A DNA stretch of 8,539 nt from JBBQXK01 sp038251625 (GTDB lineage Bacteria > Pseudomonadota > Alphaproteobacteria > Rhodobacterales > Rhodobacteraceae). A model generated the notes under the pieces. It did no database searches. It was not told the DNA's origin and saw nothing but the letters and a program-made list of their open reading frames with translations. Shown piece after piece: positions 6,425-8,539 of the stretch; the stretch's first letter is position 1; every line of letters starts with the position of its first letter. Position numbers and translations under genes: made by a program. The stretch lies in the NCBI GenBank assembly GCA_038251625.1, contig JBBSBE010000152.1, positions 1-8,539 of the forward strand, in the 5' to 3' direction.

Positions 6425-7035
6425 CGCTGACGGCCATCCTTGCAGTCTGGGCCGTGCATCTGGCCGCCACCGTCAGCCCGGGCCCCGCCTTCGTGGTAGC
6501 CGTCCGCACCGCCGTCGCCGACGGCCCGCGCGTTGCCCTGCCCTTTGCGCTTGGCATCGCGATGGGCGGCCTTTGCTGGGCGATAGCGGCCCTTTCCGGG
6601 CTGCATCTTCTCTTCTTGGCGCTGCCCGCCGTCTTTGCGCTCCTCAAGTTCGCGGGCGCCGCCTTCCTGATCTTGATCGCGATCCAGACCTGGCGCCATG
6701 CGCACGATCCGCTGCCCGTCTCCGCCCCCGGCACACTGCCGCGGAGCGCGGGCAAGGCGATCCGCCTTGGCCTTCTGACCCAGTTCGCCAACCCCAAGAC
6801 CGCGCTTTTCTTCGGCGCGGTCTTCGCGGGCCTTGTGCCCCCCGGCACGCCCCTGCCCGCGCTGGCGCTCATCCTGGGGCTCGTCTTTCTGAACGAATCC
6901 CTCGGGTTCGTCCTCCTCGGCCTCGCCTTCTCGCGCCCCGCCATCCGGCGCGGCTATGCCCGCCTCAAGACCACGATCGACCGCAGCTTCGGTGCCCTCA
7001 TGGCGGCGCTCGGCATCAAGGTTGCCCTGACATGA
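6421..7035 (+). CDS. LysE/RhtB family amino-acid exporter
   Basis: This 204-residue inner-membrane protein belongs to the LysE/RhtB translocator family, whose known members export amino acids such as lysine, threonine or homoserine lactone. About six hydrophobic segments are visible, near residues 3-25, 40-60, 64-90, 116-140, 145-170 and 188-203. The family signature VSPGPAF occurs at 18-24, and GLLTQFANPKTALFF at 117-131 marks the start of the second half. The substrate cannot be predicted. Its ATG overlaps the fabI stop as ATGA, so translation is probably coupled to fabI, and no separate strong ribosome site is seen; GGGGA lies only just before the start. The gene ends 79 bases before gpt. 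Confidence 0.93.
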   Translation: MTLTAILAVWAVHLAATVSPGPAFVVAVRTAVADGPRVALPFALGIAMGGLCWAIAALSGLHLLFLALPAVFALLKFAGAAFLILIAIQTWRHAHDPLPVSAPGTLPRSAGKAIRLGLLTQFANPKTALFFGAVFAGLVPPGTPLPALALILGLVFLNESLGFVLLGLAFSRPAIRRGYARLKTTIDRSFGALMAALGIKVALT

Positions 7036-7057
7036 CGATTGATCTTCTTCTCTGCCC

Positions 7058-7090
7058 AAATATCCCGGGGGCCCGGGGGCAGGCCCCCGG
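7058..7090 (+). repeat. Intergenic GC-rich hairpin element (AAATATCC type)
   Basis: AAATATCC is followed by two tandem copies of CCCGGGGG (7064-7071 and 7072-7079). CCGGGGGC (7073-7080) and GCCCCCGG (7083-7090) are perfect inverse complements around AG. The first copy can pair with the same right arm, so two alternative hairpins are possible. No T-run follows, so it is not a classical intrinsic terminator, though it could slow polymerase or protect mRNA ends. From memory, AAATATCC next to GGGGGC/GCCCCC hairpins recurs between genes in Rhodobacteraceae genomes; I cannot confirm that here. It separates the exporter gene from gpt. Confidence 0.7.
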
Positions 7091-7114
7091 TCCCACAGCC
7101 ACGCAGGATCACCG

Positions 7115-7618
7115 ATGACAGACCGCCTCCCTCACGAAAAAGGCTTCCACGTCAGCTGGGATCAGATCCACCGCGATGCCCGCGCCCTTGCCTGGCGCCT
7201 GCAGGGCCAAGGCCCCGACGATGGCGCATGGCGCGCGGTCGTGGGCATCACCCGGGGCGGCCTTGTCCCCGCGATGATCGTCGCGCGCGAGCTTGATATC
7301 CGCACCGTCGATACCGTCAGCGTCAAAAGCTACAACCATCAGGCCCAGACCCAACCGCGCATCATCAAGGCCCCGCAGGCCGATCTGATGGGCGATGGCA
7401 CCGGCATCCTGATCGTCGATGATCTTGTCGATACCGGCAAGACGCTGGAACTTGTCCGCCGCCTCTACCCCCGTGCCCATTTCGCCACCGTCTACGCCAA
7501 GCCCTCTGGCAAGCCGCAGGTCGATACATGGATCACCGAGGTCAGCCAGGACACCTGGATCTTCTTTCCGTGGGATATGGCGCTGCAATACGTCCAACCG
7601 ATGCGGGGATCCGACTGA
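7115..7618 (+). CDS. gpt: Xanthine/guanine phosphoribosyltransferase
   Basis: Gpt joins guanine or xanthine (and weakly hypoxanthine) to PRPP to form GMP or XMP, the purine salvage step, on the cytoplasmic side of the membrane. The 167 residues match the family length. VVGITRGGLVPA (42-53) contains the PPi-binding loop, GILIVDDLVDTGKTLEL (97-113) is the PRPP-binding motif with the acidic pair D102-D103, and the purine-binding end is TWIFFPWDM (147-155). The ATG has AGGA six bases upstream. The following DUF2127 gene starts five bases after its stop, suggesting co-transcription. Confidence 0.95.
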   Translation: MTDRLPHEKGFHVSWDQIHRDARALAWRLQGQGPDDGAWRAVVGITRGGLVPAMIVARELDIRTVDTVSVKSYNHQAQTQPRIIKAPQADLMGDGTGILIVDDLVDTGKTLELVRRLYPRAHFATVYAKPSGKPQVDTWITEVSQDTWIFFPWDMALQYVQPMRGSD

Positions 7619-7623
7619 CCGAC

Positions 7624-8109
7624 GTGGCCCCCCCCTTGCGCAGCCGTCTCGCGCGGCTTCTGCATCCCCTGTTCGAGGCCAGTCTCGTCATCAAGGGGTC
7701 GCTCGCGGCGCTCGAGGCGATGGCGGGCCTGGGCCTTCTGCTGACGTCGAACCGGCTCATCCACGCCCTTGTCGCATGGCTGACGGCCGCAGAGATTGCC
7801 GACGCCCCGCAAGACAGGATGGCCCTCTGGGCGCAGTCGATGGTCGAGGGTCTGTCGATCCAGACCCAGCATTTCTACGCGCTTTACCTTTGCGCGCATG
7901 GCGGGCTGAAACTGGTGATGGTGCTCCTGCTCGCCCGCCGCATCCCTTGGGCCTATCCCGCCGCCATGGTCGTCCTTGCGGGCTTCGTCGCCTATCAGCT
8001 TTCGGTCTGGATCCACACCCAATCGCCGCCGCTGCTGATCCTGTCGGGCTTCGATACCATCATGATCGCCCTCGTCTGGCGCGAATGGCGGATCCTGCGG
8101 CGCGGCTGA
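7624..8109 (+). CDS. DUF2127 family small membrane protein
   Basis: This 161-residue inner-membrane protein of unknown function looks like a DUF2127 member. The family pattern shows in LFEASLVIKG (16-25), FYALYLCAHGGLKLVMV (84-100), WAYPAAMVVLAGFVAYQL (109-126) and the end FDTIMIALVWREWRILRR. Four hydrophobic segments are likely (about 18-40, 84-104, 108-130, 135-153). The GTG start is inferred: it is the first usable start after the gpt stop, while the only in-frame ATG upstream would overlap gpt by 91 bases. No good ribosome site precedes the GTG (GGGGA is 15 bases away), so translation may depend on ribosomes finishing gpt. A run of eight C lies at codons 2-4. No link between its function and purine salvage is evident. 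Confidence 0.85.
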   Translation: MAPPLRSRLARLLHPLFEASLVIKGSLAALEAMAGLGLLLTSNRLIHALVAWLTAAEIADAPQDRMALWAQSMVEGLSIQTQHFYALYLCAHGGLKLVMVLLLARRIPWAYPAAMVVLAGFVAYQLSVWIHTQSPPLLILSGFDTIMIALVWREWRILRRG

Positions 8110-8178
8110 CCGCTTGTGAACGCCCGCGCGATGCGGTGTAGATAATGCCAATATCCCCAACTCCGGCGGACCTATCCG

Positions 8179-8539
8179 ATGAACCTGCCCCTCAACCCCG
8201 CCATGGCCGCAACCGAACCGCCCCCGGTGATGGAGGCGCGGCGCTGGCTGACGGGCGTCACCTTCCCGCCGGACCGCCCGCTCATCAACGTAAGCCAAGC
8301 CGCCCCGGTCGACCCGCCGCCGCTCGGCCTGCGTCAGGCGCTCGCCGAGGCTGCCCTCAACGATCCCGCCGCGCATCTTTACGGCCCCGTCCTCGGCTTG
8401 CCCGCACTGCGCGAAGAGATTGCCGCGCAATGGTCATCGGCCTATGGCGGCCAGATCGCGCCCTCGCAGGTGGCGATCACGCAAGGCTGCAATCAGGCCT
8501 TCACCGCCGTGATGTCCACCCTCGCGGGTGCCGGGGATG
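8179..8539 (+). CDS. Class I/II PLP-dependent aminotransferase, N-terminal part
   Basis: The window ends after 120 codons, so this is roughly the first third of an aminotransferase of usual length near 390. It is fold-type I, as shown by INVSQAAPVDPPP (36-48), then YGPVLGLPALREEIA (68-82), a version of the usual YGPxxGxxxLR motif, and ITQGCNQAFTAVMSTLAGAGD near the edge, the first PLP-phosphate contact region. The PLP lysine is beyond the edge, and the amino donor cannot be assigned. The ATG has GGCGGA eight bases upstream. It starts 69 bases after the DUF2127 gene on the same strand. Confidence 0.88.
   Translation, partial: MNLPLNPAMAATEPPPVMEARRWLTGVTFPPDRPLINVSQAAPVDPPPLGLRQALAEAALNDPAAHLYGPVLGLPALREEIAAQWSSAYGGQIAPSQVAITQGCNQAFTAVMSTLAGAGD

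Noticed and set aside
7039..7066. TTGATC and TATCCC upstream of gpt as a promoter
   Set aside because: The -10 match is poor, the spacer is 16 bases, and TATCCC belongs to the hairpin element.
8114..8144. TTGTGA and TAGATA upstream of the aminotransferase gene as a promoter
   Set aside because: The spacer is 19 bases and both boxes are imperfect; it remains possible but is not supportable.

Overview
The window looks like a stretch of alphaproteobacterial chromosome, most likely from the Rhodobacteraceae (Rhodobacter/Roseobacter group). The evidence is the high GC content with strong third-position GC, a lipase with a VPLPA-CTERM tail, the two-domain cold-shock protein followed by a DUF192 protein, and an intergenic AAATATCC-plus-GC-hairpin element of a kind I recall from this family. 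The species cannot be read from the sequence. I see no transposase, integrase, phage gene, CRISPR array or toxin-antitoxin pair, and base composition looks even. This is ordinary core chromosome.

Minus strand, 5467 down to 1, in order of transcription: pdxH (pyridoxal phosphate synthesis or salvage), a two-domain cold-shock protein, an exported DUF192 protein whose start lies inside the cold-shock gene, tRNA-Pro(UGG), a secreted SGNH/GDSL esterase with a VPLPA-CTERM sorting tail, selO (protein AMPylase), an XRE-cupin transcription regulator, and the first 105 codons of kbl (glycine C-acetyltransferase, threonine breakdown), which runs off the left edge. The regulator and kbl are separated by 155 bases that hold a good promoter candidate for kbl and three short ATCCG(C/T) repeats around it.

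Plus strand, 5600 to the right edge: fabI (enoyl-ACP reductase), a LysE/RhtB-type exporter joined to fabI by an ATGA overlap, a GC-rich hairpin element, gpt (xanthine/guanine phosphoribosyltransferase), a small DUF2127 membrane protein five bases after gpt, and the first 120 codons of a class I/II aminotransferase that runs off the right edge.

The two halves diverge from a 132-base region between pdxH and fabI, where back-to-back promoter candidates share the same -35 hexamer. Apart from the likely regulator-kbl pair and the fabI-exporter coupling, the genes are unrelated housekeeping functions. I found no convincing undescribed multi-gene system. The items worth checking are mostly regulatory: the repeats at the kbl promoter, the overlapping starts and the intergenic hairpin element.
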